Shown in pieces: positions 22,201 to 32,837 of a DNA stretch of 64,000 nucleotides. The stretch lies in assembly GCA_034769895.1 (NCBI GenBank), contig CM068372.1, forward strand, positions 234,812,843-234,876,842. The letters run 5' to 3'. The position numbers and the translations under genes are program-made. Numbering within the stretch: the stretch's first letter is position 1; each line of letters begins with the position of its first letter. The notes below the pieces were generated by a model that saw only the letters and a list, made by a program, of their open reading frames with translations, had not been told where the DNA came from and searched no databases. Origin of the DNA: Magicicada septendecula (Eukaryota; Arthropoda; Insecta; Hemiptera; Cicadidae).

Positions 22201-24397
22201 GGTGGAGAATAGCCTAATAGGCTGAAACATTTATCAGAGTTTAAAAATAAATTATGAAACTTCCATGCGTTTGTGCTTTTTAAACCTTTGTTAGTAATAT
22301 TTTTCACCAAATGCCCAACGAGTTTTCAATAAATATCTTGAAAGATGAAATGGCGAAAAATAATAAAAGCTACATCAGTCATTTACAATTTCTCCTAATG
22401 CGTTACGATTATGTTTACTGGACTTTAGTGAGTATAACCGTAAACTGAAGATTCAGTACACTGTTCATTTACCTTTTAGATTTTGGAATAGATTAGTAAG
22501 TAAATTCAACAGTTATCGTGTATCGATATTTACAAATGAATTGCCACAGAAGTGACGTTGAAGAACGTCAACTTCCAGTCACAGGTAACTCATAAGTGAT
22601 TTACTTAATGCTCTATGAGAGATTGTAAATATGTAGTTTCTAACCTGCCAATAAAGGATTCATTGACATGTGGTATCAAGGTGATGACTTTCTCTATCCA
22701 GTCTTGTACAGGCATGTGAATGTAGTTTCCTCTATACACATCAGCTGATGGATATGGAATCGGAACAACTTAGTCTAATAAAACATTTTTTTTTTATTTG
22801 CTAATCTCAGATAACTTATAATTTTTATAATTGTTCACACGCAGTCCCACACCTGCTATAAGGGGCCACATAATGGTACTCTGATCACAGCGTCGTGGTT
22901 TTTCTTTCCCACCAAAGTACAGTCCTCTATACTAAGAGATAATTTCGATGACATCATTACACAATCGTATAGTTATTATTATGTTAAACTTGTTATTAGG
23001 CCTACGCTGTTATTTTGTTAGTGTTCGAATTGATAATAAAAGGAAGAAATTAATTTGGTTTGTTATACAGGATGATTCAAAATTTTACGGCAATCTCTCA
23101 GGACCTGATTCTATAGCTAAAAATAAGAAAAAAAGTTTATATAAACATAGGTTCGAAAACGGTTCGGTAGCGAGTTAAGGCTAGCGAACCAGTTCGCCCT
23201 GATTTCTGCTCCCAAGGTAAAATGACGCCATACTGAAATTCTTGGGGTACAAAGTGAAGAGTAAATGTGATGGTTTCTTCTGGTTTTTGATCTAAAAAAT
23301 TGAATAAAAGAGGTCCCAGAGCTCTATCTCAATAAGTTTTTAAGAAAAACTGTGTAAAACACAAAAAATTTGAGTTGAGAAACACACATTTTTAGATTTT
23401 GGATACAATAACTTCGTTAATTTGTCAATAAACAAAAAAAATTTATAACTTTGTAGAGAATTTAATTATGAGAAAATTGATGTGTATAATGTCTATTAAA
23501 AATAAGTACAAATTTGAGAAATTTCACTTTAATTAAAAACAAAACAGACCAAAATACGCCAGAAAAATGTTACTATAGGCTATATGCTATATAGGAAGTA
23601 AATATCGGTATGGAGAACCATACATGACTTCCATATTCTAAGATTTATATTTAAAATCATTTTCGAAATGAAATATTACCATAGAAACTACTTCTTTCTA
23701 CTTACTGCTTCAGCCTTAACCACAGTACTGTGGTCACTAACGTTCGCACTCGATTTTCACTGATGATGGAAGTCGATGGCATTGCCGAAACGTCTGGTTT
23801 TGTAGAAAACATTGGACTACGGCCAAATATCCCGGGAAGGAATTTTAACAAAAACTACTTCTTTGTTGCCGATAACGTTGTACATATATATATGTAAAAA
23901 ATATGCATAAAATTAATGGCTTGTATAAGTTAATGATTGATCTCCATTAAGTATTGCTCAAGTTTCCAAAGTTTTAATATTATGATGTCCGTAATTAAAA
24001 CATCAGAGCAGGTTTAGTGTGTACTGTATGAGGGTACACCGTGGACAAAAATTTTCAACATTTCCTATTGAGCGTTGCTCAGAGTAAAGCTGCGAATCTA
24101 CAGTGTACGTTTCACAGAACAAACACGCGGAAAAGAAGGAGCGCTCCGAAGTCACTCATGGACCCTCAGCATCTTGCAGAGGGTTCATTCCCTAAAGACG
24201 AAAAGTCTGTCTATGAATCGTTCCTCTGTAAACACGTGCAGTTACACTGCCCAGCGATCCACAGGAAGCAAATCGCTATCCACGCTGGACACTTTTTCGG
24301 CTTGCACGCGTTATGTTGGTATGGGTTTCGGCACTTTCCATTTAAAAAGCGTGCAAATGTAAGAAAATAAATATGAATGAGGCCAGAAATAACGCGA

Positions 24398-24401
<4 letters not shown>
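22201..24401. other. AT-rich non-coding stretch with dispersed repeat sequence
   Basis: No gene recognised. The segment 23050-23550 (with AGGATGATTCAAAATTTTAC, GTTCGAAAACGGTTCGG and many A/T runs) has the look of a dispersed insect repeat. A CTGATGA...CCGAAACG motif occurs at 23760-23795. The 65-bp block starting ATATCGGTATGGAGAACC at about 23603 is repeated at 24979 and 26072. Overlapping open frames at 24041-24370 are GC-richer but unrecognised. Confidence 0.4.

Positions 24402-24450
<49 letters not shown>
24402..24450 (+). repeat. (TG)n microsatellite
   Basis: About 24 uninterrupted TG repeats. Confidence 0.95.
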
Positions 24451-24451
<1 letters not shown>

Positions 24452-25696
24452 CCCTACCTTTTTATTGCGGTAGTCATAATAATAAAATGGAAACGTAAAC
24501 ATTACATAACTGAGATATGCTTGCCTGCCACGAACGATATATTTTCTCTCATACATGATTTACATTAAAATGAAAAAATTATAATTTTATTGCCTGGCAA
24601 CAAAATTATTTTATTTTTAACAATTACCAAAAAAGTTTAAATGAATTTTCAAGTACTTTACTGTTGTTAAAAAGTAAAAGGTAAACTACCCCTTCCCCTT
24701 AACCGATCTTCACCAAAATCAAAAGGCCTTGAGTTCTCTGCAATTCAGGGACATATGCAAAAAATTATTTGATTCTGTTTGAATATGCGGCAGTTTTCGT
24801 TCGTCATAGAAAAAATTACCCTTGTTATAACATAAAACGTTGCACGTAAACTACCCCATTCCCTTAACCGATCTTCACCAAAAACAATAGCTCTTGAGAA
24901 CTCTACCAATCAGGGCTGTATGCAAAACATTATTTGATTCTGTTTGAATTTGCGGCTGTTATCGTTTGCCAAAAAAAAAATATCGGTATGGAGAACCATA
25001 CATGACTTCCATATTCTAAGATTTATATTTAAAATCATTTTCAGCCAAACAGCCAGGCTGTGTCTTACCTGCCTTTTTATTGCTGTATTAAATGAAAAAT
25101 ATTATATTACATTAAAATGAAAAAATTATAATTTTATTGCCTGGCAACAAAATTATTTTATTTTTAACAATTACCATTGTTTCAAAAAGTTTAAATAAAT
25201 TTTCAAGTACTTTACTCTTGTTAAAACGTAAAAGGTTGCAGGTAAACTACCCCTTTCCCTTAACCGATCTTCACCAAAATCGAAAGTCATTGAGACCTTT
25301 ACAATTCAGGGACGTATGCAAAACATTATTTGATTCTGTTTCAATTTGCGGCTGTTATCGTTTGCCATAGAAAATACGCTTGATAAAAAAACGTTGCAGG
25401 TAAACTACCCCTTCCCCTCAACCGATCTTCACCAAAAACAATAGGTCTTGAGTACTCTACAAATCAGGGCTGTATGCAAAACATTATTTGATTCTGTTTG
25501 AATTTACGGCTGTTATCGTTTGCCATAGAAAATACCCTTGTTAAAAAAACGTTGCAGGTAAACTACCCCTTTCCCTCAACCGATCTTCACCAAAAACAAT
25601 AGGTCTTGAGAACTCTACAATTTAGGGCTGTATGCAAATAATCGTTTGATTCTGTTTGAATTTGCGGCAGTTATCGTTTGCCATAGAAAAAAAAAT

Positions 25697-25710
25697 CTAC
25701 AGACAGACAC

Positions 25711-25745
<35 letters not shown>

Positions 25746-25752
25746 CACAGAC
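25697..25752 (+). repeat. (CAGA)n microsatellite inside the satellite
   Basis: Repeats of CAGACAGA with CACA interruptions. A second tract is at 27758-27806 and a short one at about 26045-26065. Each follows the monomer end GCCATAGAAAAAAAATCTA and precedes CACTTTTCG. Confidence 0.9.
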
Positions 25753-27753
25753 ACTTTTCGGAAAACGACTTTTTTTCATGTTTTGAGTGTAGTAGAATCA
25801 GAATCTGCAATAATCTCGAACACGATTTTTTTTGCCATCACCATACTTCCATTCCTTAAGGAATGTGGAAGTAAAATTACCTTGATAAAAAAAACCGTTG
25901 CAGGTAAACTACCCCTTTCCCTCAACCGATCTTCACCAAAAACAATAGGTCGTGAGTACTCTACAAATCAGGGCTGTACGCAAAAAATTATTTGATTCTG
26001 TTTGAATTTGCGGCAGTTATCGTTTGCCATAGAAAAAAAATCTACAGACACACACACAGACACTTTTCGAAAATATCGGTATGGAGAACCATACATGACT
26101 TCCATATTCTAAGATTTATATTTAAAATCATTTTCAGCCAAACAGCCAGGCTGTGTCTTACCTGCCTTTTTATTGCTGTATTAAATGAAAAATATTATAT
26201 TACATTAAAATGCAAAAATTATAATTTTATTGCCTGGCAACAAAATTATTTTATTTTTAACAATTACCATTGTTTCAAAAAGTTTAAATAAATTTTCAAG
26301 TACTTTACTCTTGTTAAAACGTAAAAGGTTGCAGGTAAACTACCCCTTCCCCTTAACCGATCTTCACCAAAATCGAAAGTCATTGAGACCTCTACAATTC
26401 AGGGACGTATGCAAAAAATTATTTGATTCTGTTTGAATTTGCGGCTGTTATCGTTTGCCATAGAAAATACGCTTGATAAAAAAACGTTGCAGGTAAACTA
26501 CCCCTTCCCCTTAACCGATCTTCACCAAAAACAATAGGTCTTGAGTACTCTACAAATCAGGGCTGTATGCAAAACATTATTTGATTCTGTTTGAATTTGC
26601 GGCTGTTATCGTTTGCCATAGAAAATAAAACGTAAAAGGTTGCAGGTAAACTACCCCTTCCCCTTAACCGATCTTCACCAAAAACAATAGGTCTTGAGTA
26701 CTCTGCAAATCAGGACTGTATGCAAAACATTATTTGATTCTGTTTGAATTTGCGGCTGTTATCGTTTGCCATATAAAATACCCTTGTTAAAAAAACGTTG
26801 CAGGTAAACTACCCCTTTCCCTCAACCGATCTTCACCAAAAACAATAGGTCTTGAGAAATCTACAATTCAGGGCTGTATGCGAAACATTATTTGATTCTG
26901 TTTGAATTTGCGGCTGTTATCGTTTGCCAAAAAAAAAAAAAATTTCCCTTGATAAAAAAAACCGTTGCAGGTAAACTACCCCTTCCCCTCAACCGATCTT
27001 CACCAAAAACAATAGGTCGCGAGTACTCTACAAATCAGGGCTGTATGCAAAAAATTATTTGATTCTGTTTGAATTTGCGGCAGTTGTCGTTTGCCATAGA
27101 AAATACGCATGATAAAAAACGTTGCTGGTAAACTACCCCTTCCCCTCAACCGATCTTCACCAAAAACAATAGGTCTTGAGTACTCTACAAATCAGGGCTG
27201 TATGCAGAAAATTATTTGATTCTGTTTGAATTTGCGGCTGTTATCGTTTGCCATAGAAAATACCCTTGTTAAAAAAACGTTGTAGGTAAACTACCCCTTT
27301 CCCTTAACCGATCTTCACCAAAAACAAAAGGTATTGAGAACTCTACAATTTAGGGCTGTATGCAAATAATCTTTTCATTCTGTTTGAATTTGCGGCTGTT
27401 ATCGTTTGCCATAGGAAATACCCTTGTTAAAACATAAAACGTTACAGGTAAACTACCCCTTTCCCTTAACCGATCTTCACCAAAAACAATAGGTCTTGAG
27501 AACTCTACAATTCAGGGCTGTATGCGAAACATTATTTGATTCTGTTTGAATTTGCGGCTGTTATCGTTTGCCAAACAAACAAAATTTCCCTTGCTAAAAA
27601 AAAACCGTTGCAGGTAAACTACCCCTTTCCCTCAACCGATCTTCACCAAAAACAATAGGTCGCGAGAACTCTGCAAAACCGGGCTGTATGCAAAAAATTA
27701 TTTGATTCTGTTTGAATTTGCGGCAGTTATCGTTTGCCATAGAAAAAAAATCT

Positions 27754-27788
<35 letters not shown>

Positions 27789-27827
27789 CAGACACACAGA
27801 CAGACACACAGACACTTTTCGGAAAAC

Positions 27828-28047
27828 GACTTTTTTTCATGTTTTGAGTGTAGTAGAATCAGAATCTGCAATAATCTCGAACACGATTTTTTTTGCCATC
27901 ACCATACTTCCATTCCTTAAGGAATATGGAAGTAAAATGACTTTTTTTCATGTTTTGAGTGTAGTACAATCAGAATCTGCAATAATCTCGAACACGATTT
28001 TTTTTGCCATCACCATACTTCCATTTCTTTAAGGAATATGGAAGTAA
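27828..28047 (+). repeat. Two tandem 110-bp units closing the satellite
   Basis: A unit starting GACTTTTTTTCATGTTTTGA and ending GGAATATGGAAGTAAAA occurs at about 27828-27937 and again at 27938-28047, with few differences. A third copy lies at about 25768-25875. Each ends in CTTCCATTCCTTAAGGAAT, a short palindrome-like stretch. Confidence 0.85.
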
Positions 28048-28050
28048 AAA

Positions 28051-28649
28051 TTGATTATCGATTATACGTTATCGTGAACAGACTCTATTAAAACATATTT
28101 ATTAATTTACCGGTAATGATTATATTGCTTTAGCATATTCATTCAATAAATGTCAACAGAGTAAACCAGTTCCAAACCGTCTGGCACCGCTCGATACGCA
28201 ACGGATTCTTTGTGCTGACGTTGCAACGCGTAACGTACGATTGACCCAGTAACATTTTGCCTTGCCTTACCTTGTTATGTAAACAAGCTGTACTAACGTT
28301 GTCACCTAAACGGGAGTGTGTGGGTTATGCGGGTGCGGGTACTCAGTGGGTGACCTTCCTTCTGCCGCGAGGTTGCCACGTTCCTTCCGGTCAACGATTC
28401 CATCCATTGTTATAAACGAATGTTTTCGTTATGAATTTCGACGTCCTGAACTGTTCACTCTTCCGATAGTTGTTGGTTGATATTCTACCAGAAACGGAGC
28501 TGATCCTCGAAACCCAGGTTTCGACAAATCAGGAGTCCAAAGTCTTGACTGTCTGAAAAAGCAACAGCATGGATGACTTCCTACCTGGTACCAAGTAGTT
28601 GAAACGTTTATGAATAACAACAAGCACACAAGCAATGTTTATTTTATGC
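28051..28649. other. Non-coding stretch, nothing recognised
   Basis: Somewhat GC-richer than average between 28150 and 28560. Short open frames here are unrecognised. Confidence 0.4.
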
Positions 28650-28662
28650 AAGTAAGCACATA

Positions 28663-28950
28663 CATTACATTGGTCCTTCAGTCTTTCGACTGGTTTGTAC
28701 CCTCCCTGCATATACCCGTGGTACGTGTGTTACGGAGTCTCTCACAGGTATATGGGACCTACAGTTTAACGCCGGATCCGAACGGCATAGTTGTGGAGGG
28801 TTTATACTAGGCAAGATACCTCTGGCTGGTTTGTCAATGCCTTGCGAGGGGGAAAACGGTTGTATCTAAACCAGATGGCCCCGGGGGGAATCGGATCCGC
28901 GCCGACAGCGTAGGAGCGTCATACGCTACCCACTACGCCACGACCGCTCC
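28663..28950 (-). mobile_element. tRNA-derived SINE, minus strand, with 13-bp target duplication
   Basis: On the minus strand the element starts GGAGCGGTCGTGGCGTAGTG and contains an A box (TGGCGTAGTGGGTAGCG) and a B box (GGATCCGATTCC) at tRNA-like spacing. A body of about 200 bp follows, including GCCGTTCGGATCCGGCG and ACTGTAGGTCCC, a style of sequence common in insect SINEs. The direct repeats AAGTAAGCACATA at 28650-28662 and 28951-28963 flank it perfectly. RNA polymerase III would drive it, and mobilisation would need a partner LINE. No poly(A) tail is visible at the 3' side. Confidence 0.82.
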
Positions 28951-28963
28951 AAGTAAGCACATA

Positions 28964-29798
28964 AAAGAAGGTGAATTTTGTTCCAGGTCGTCAAACCAAA
29001 GAGTCGATTTAATGATTAAACACTCGACAGTATGAACAAATAAATTGTTCTCTTTATAAAGGCTATATAATTAACGTCCTCTTCTGCTTTTCAGGGATCA
29101 AGCCTGTTCCGATTCCACAAAACAGGCAAAGCAGCGGTTCCGTAGACCAATGGGTACGGCCCCTGACAAGGTCCAGGGGAGCACTTGTTACGTTGAGGTG
29201 CGTTTCGTTTTTCGAGTCACCAGGCGACCTCACGTGGATTAACTTCCTACGGTAATAATGGCTGTTGAAGCGTAGTGCTGGCCACACTGTGACACTACCA
29301 TTCTTGGTGCCAAACAGCAGCCAGCCCTGCCTGTGACTCTCCTGTGTTTTTCGGTTATAAAACGAGCGACTTTATATAATTACATTTAATTTTAACTTCA
29401 TATTAACTCAGAAGAAAGTTTTCAATTTATCTAGATTCTACAGTACATAAATATAGATCTAGACTTGTAAAATTCGTTGACTATTTGAAGTTTATTCGAT
29501 ATATTTCGTAGAACATAACGGTTTTAACCAGACACCAACATCCGACTTACTAATCTGAAAGGAAATTGGTACATACTTAAGTTAACAAGGAGTCGAGACA
29601 AATTTCTCATCTATTCAAGAATAGTCAATTCGTTGGAGCATTCAGTTGTTTCAAAATAATAGGCTACTTCTCGAAACATATTGGTAAGTTGCAGCTTTTT
29701 AAATTAACTTTCAATTTCACAGTTCGGTCGTTTCGTAATTCAAAAGTAATCCGTGTAACGCCACATCAAACGTTTATACGTATATTGAAGAAACTGAT
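28964..29798. other. Non-coding stretch with one unrecognised open frame
   Basis: A pyrimidine-rich acceptor-like CTTCTGCTTTTCAG ends at about 29093. It is followed on the plus strand by about 55 open codons (IKPVPIPQNRQ...), and the opposite strand is also open at 29063-29287. Higher GC than its neighbours suggests an exon relic or a repeat. The remainder, 29290-29798, is AT-rich with nothing recognised. Confidence 0.3.
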
Positions 29799-29800
29799 TT

Positions 29801-31204
29801 ATGTTTACTACTCCCGACTATCAGCGGATCCCCGAAGAGGTGTCTCAGCTCGCTTGCGAGAGGAATCGCCTCCGGAGACGCTGGCAGAGGACTCGTGACC
29901 CGGCCGACAAGGCTGCGTTTAACAGAGCGACCGGCAAGTTGCGTCGTGACATGCTGGCGTTCCGTAGACGTAACTGGGAGCTAGCTGTAGCACAGATGGA
30001 TGGCCCTGCCGAGAACCGTAATGTCTGGCGGATTCCCAGTGCCCTAACGGGAAAGCGTAAACGCGCGCCTCTCCCCACACTGGAAGGACCCGGCGGCCAA
30101 CCCCTTGGACGCCCCCTTGAGAAGGCAGAGTTCTTGCCTGACAGTTTCGAGCGTCAGTTCGCTCCTAATCCATCCAAGAACCCGGCCTTCACTGAGCGAA
30201 TCTGCTGCGAGGTAGAGCGCTTTCTATCGGCCGGTATCACAGTCCAGCCGGAGCCCATCTCGCCGGAGGAGGTCTCTGAGAGGATAGTTCAGCTCAAGCC
30301 CCGGAAGGCGCCTGGCCCTGACGGAGTCATGATTTCCGCACTCCACCGCCTTCCGGAGCGAGGAATAGGGTTCCTCTCTGAACTGTTCAATGTCTGTCTC
30401 AGGCGGGCCTACTTTCCGGCGAGATGGAAAACGGCTATAGTTATAGTGATATCCAAGCCGGGAAAGAATTGTTCTCGCGCGGAAAACCTCAGACCCATCA
30501 GCCTCTTGTCCGCTACGTCTAAGGTTTTCGAGCGTTTGATCCAGCGTGAGATCCGCGACCATCTAGAAAGACTGGACGTGCTGATCCCCGAACAGTTAGG
30601 CTTTCGTGAGCTGCACTCCTCGACTCATCAGCTGATGAGACTCGTGGAATGCATTACCGAGGCTGGCTGCCAGGGCAAAAAGACGACTGCGATCTTCCTA
30701 GACGTAGATAAAGCCTTTGACCCCGTGTGGTACGAGGGTGTCCTTTACAAACTAACGGAAGTCCTTCTCCCAGATTGCTACGTTCACTTGATCGGCAGCT
30801 TTCTGCGATACCGTAGCTTCCGAGTGAGAATAGACCACGTTCTCTCTTCGGAGAGGCGTATTACCGCTGGTGTCCCTCAGGGAAGTGTACTTGGGCCTCT
30901 CCTGTTCTCGCTGTTTGTCAACGACACGCCCCCAGTTCCTGGAGTAAGATTATCGCTGTTCTCGGACGACACTGCGGCTTTTGCCTCAGAACCGAACGCG
31001 AATTATGCGGCAATCAAGCTCCAGCGCCAACTCGACGCGTATGTCGGGTGGGCCGATGACTGGAGAGTTGCCGTCAACGCTTCCAAGAGTGCCGCGGTAA
31101 TATTCTCGCGCAAACGTAAGCGGCCTTGGCCGCTTAAAGTAGGCCCCGACGAGGTGCCCTGGACCAATAGCGTCAAGTACCTCGGGCTCCACGTGGACTC
31201 CAAC
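29801..31204 (+). pseudogene. LINE ORF2 reverse transcriptase, main part
   Basis: The frame runs PEEVSQLACERNRLRRRWQR, then the linker, then a reverse transcriptase domain. Motifs in order are KAPGPDGV near 30307-30330, LRPISLLSATSKVFERL, LIPEQLGFR, catalytic motif A FLDVDKAFD near 30694-30720, GVPQGSVLGPLLF near 30868-30906, and motif C LFSDDTAAFA near 30957-30986 (the usual form is ADD; here SDD). It ends in VKYLGLHVDSN. A one-base loss at about 31204 (between VDSN and LTW) shifts the frame. The apparent ATG at 29801 belongs to the host target duplication. This is the jockey clade by motif spacing. It is dead because it is truncated and frameshifted. Confidence 0.88.
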
Positions 31205-31795
31205 TCACCTGGCGAATCCACACACAATATATCAGACAACGCGCTTTGGCGCAACTCAGCAGACTTTGGCCCGTGCTATCTAATCCGACAATAAGCCCCC
31301 GGCTGGGTAAGCTCATCGTCAACTCGTACGTGTTGCCCGTGATTACCTATGCCTGTCCTGTTTGGGGATACCTTGCTCGATGTATTAGATCAGCGCTCCA
31401 GCGCGTTCTCGAAAGGGGACTTAAGCTCGCGTGTAAAGTCCCCCGGAGGTACTCTTCTCGTCTTCTGAGGAGAGGACTAGGTGTCCGCTCTTTTGATGAC
31501 ACCGTGAGACGCCTGGCGCGTAGATTCTATGTTCGATCAGTAAGTGTGACCCACAATTCCCTCATTGCCGGACTTGGTAACTACACTCCGAGACCAGATG
31601 AGTCTTGGAAGCGACCCCGTATACTAGCCCCGGTGGTACAATCCACCATCGAGGGTCGCTTCAGGCCCTCCATTAAATATAAAATAATATATAAATAACT
31701 CTAAACGACCCAGTGGCAGGAGTCCTAATTAAGACTCGGGACACTGCACAACTTGCGACTCGCGCCTCGCGCGAGCCGCGCAACCCCCAGTCGTG
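29813..31795 (+). mobile_element. Jockey-like LINE, 5'-truncated, with 14-bp target duplication
   Basis: The GC-rich insert is bounded by perfect direct repeats TTATGTTTACTACT at 29799-29812 and 31796-31809, as expected for target-primed reverse transcription. Only the reverse transcriptase half of ORF2 is present; the endonuclease and ORF1 are missing, so the copy is 5'-truncated. It differs sharply in base composition from the AT-rich flanks. It ends AACCCCCAGTCGTG with no poly(A) or simple-repeat tail, which is unusual for jockey elements. Confidence 0.88.
31205..31698 (+). pseudogene. LINE ORF2 C-terminal part after frameshift
   Basis: In the -1 frame the family sequence resumes with LTWRIHTQYI, then ALAQLSRLWPVLSN, KLIVNSYVLPVITYACPVWG and a basic C-terminal tail ending at the TAA at 31696-31698. 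VxPxxTYAxPVWG is the conserved thumb-region signature of jockey/R1-type ORF2. The shift is a single-base deletion, so the two halves form one ancestral protein. Confidence 0.85.
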
Positions 31796-31955
31796 TTATG
31801 TTTACTACTGTGTTCTGAGTACCTTTGTTACCGTTTAAAAAAAGCACAGAATGTTCTCAGAAATTCTTTTATTTGTGAGGCCCTAGCTCTGTGATGTTTA
31901 TTAACATCCCTTTAGATTATGAACTCTCATGTACAGAAAAAGAAAATTGCTTAAC

Positions 31956-32156
31956 ATAATTATTTAAGGCACTTTCACTTGTGAAAAACTTACTTGTTGT
32001 TATTTCCTCAAACGTCGTTTCGGAGTGGTATTCTCCTTCCTCAGTCAAGGAAGTGGAAGGAGAAGCCTAGACTGAAGAAGGAGAATACCACTCCGAAACG
32101 ACGTTTGAGGAAATAACAAGTGAGTTTTCACAAGTGAAAGTGCCTTAAATAATTAT
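31956..32156. repeat. Near-perfect hairpin repeat (arms about 90 bp, 23-bp spacer)
   Basis: The left arm 31956-32046 and right arm 32070-32156 are reverse complements apart from a few single-base differences. Outer ends are ATAATTATTTAAGGCAC and GTGCCTTAAATAATTAT. The inner arm contains AACGTCGTTTCGGAGTGG. The spacer is 32047-32069. It has no coding capacity. It is a MITE-like or foldback repeat and its transcript would fold into a long hairpin. Confidence 0.85.
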
Positions 32157-32837
32157 TGTAAGTGCTGTGAAAAAAGTGATGAACATTCAAAATAAAATTG
32201 CTTAAACACTCAACGTATGAACATGCGAGGAAACTAAATATACACAAATGAAACCCATAAAAATTCATTTGATAAACAAACTGAGACAACATCAAAAATA
32301 AAAGACAAATAAATTCAACATGAAGAAGAGGAAAAAAGTAATCGAAGAATATTCATTTGATGCGATGTTGCTGTCGTCATCGTCATTACCGTGCTACACA
32401 ACTTTCAGAGTTTTAGGCACTCTGAAACCTCATCCGACTCTTGAGGACAAGGAAGAGCAACGAGTTACGTGACGCCTAACCATATGAAACCGTAATATTA
32501 TAGTAAAAACGCGCGCGCGCGCGCACGCACACACAAGAAAAAATAAGAACGAAGTTCTAATGGGAAAACAAACAGAAACGTGTTCAAATAGAAAGAAAAT
32601 TTCTACAGACGAGGCTACAGGTTCAGAAGGAAGAATCAATAGTTACTGGCCGCAGTTACCAATGTATTCAGAACTGTTAATCTGAACTATTTATAGCTTT
32701 CAAGCAAACGTGACTAGAACCAAAACTTACATTATTCGACGAGATAAATATTCAATTAGAATTAAATTAAAGAACAAAAAATAAAGCCACAGTAACTACA
32801 TCACTCTACACCGCTGTTTATATTCTGTGTTATGGAC
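32157..32837. other. Non-coding stretch, left flank of the tandem array
   Basis: AT-rich, with a short (CG)n/(CA)n tract at about 32510-32535. No gene recognised. The last four bases, GGAC (32834-32837), are the left half of the array's target duplication. Confidence 0.5.

Larger units (their letters stand above)
24560..28050 (+). repeat. Tandem satellite, about 158-bp monomers, with higher-order structure
   Basis: Fifteen monomers can be counted by the landmark GTAAACTACCCC (starts 24681, 24846, 25242, 25400, 25558, 25904, 26335, 26493, 26646, 26804, 26971, 27128, 27286, 27448, 27614), mostly 153-167 bp apart. Each carries AACCGATCTTCACCAAAA, ATTATTTGATTCTGTTTGAA and ATCGTTTGCCATAG. Three wider gaps hold inserted blocks: a 65-bp block starting ATATCGGTATGG, a block starting GCCAAACAGCC, and CAGA-repeat blocks. 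The segment 24979-26072 recurs in part from 26073. Short open frames here are repeated copies of the same satellite translation and are not genes. Confidence 0.9.

Noticed and set aside
25137-26436. Repeated 68-77 codon proteins (MPGNKIILFL...)
   Set aside because: They are translations of the satellite monomers and adjoining repeated block, and they end at random positions in the next monomer.
24681-27730. CRISPR array
   Set aside because: Repeated units are about 158 bp, abut directly with no unique spacers, and the context is eukaryotic transposon DNA.
29063-29287. Conserved gene on either strand
   Set aside because: Both strands are open for 55-74 codons and I recognise neither translation. 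It was kept only as an unassigned GC-richer patch.
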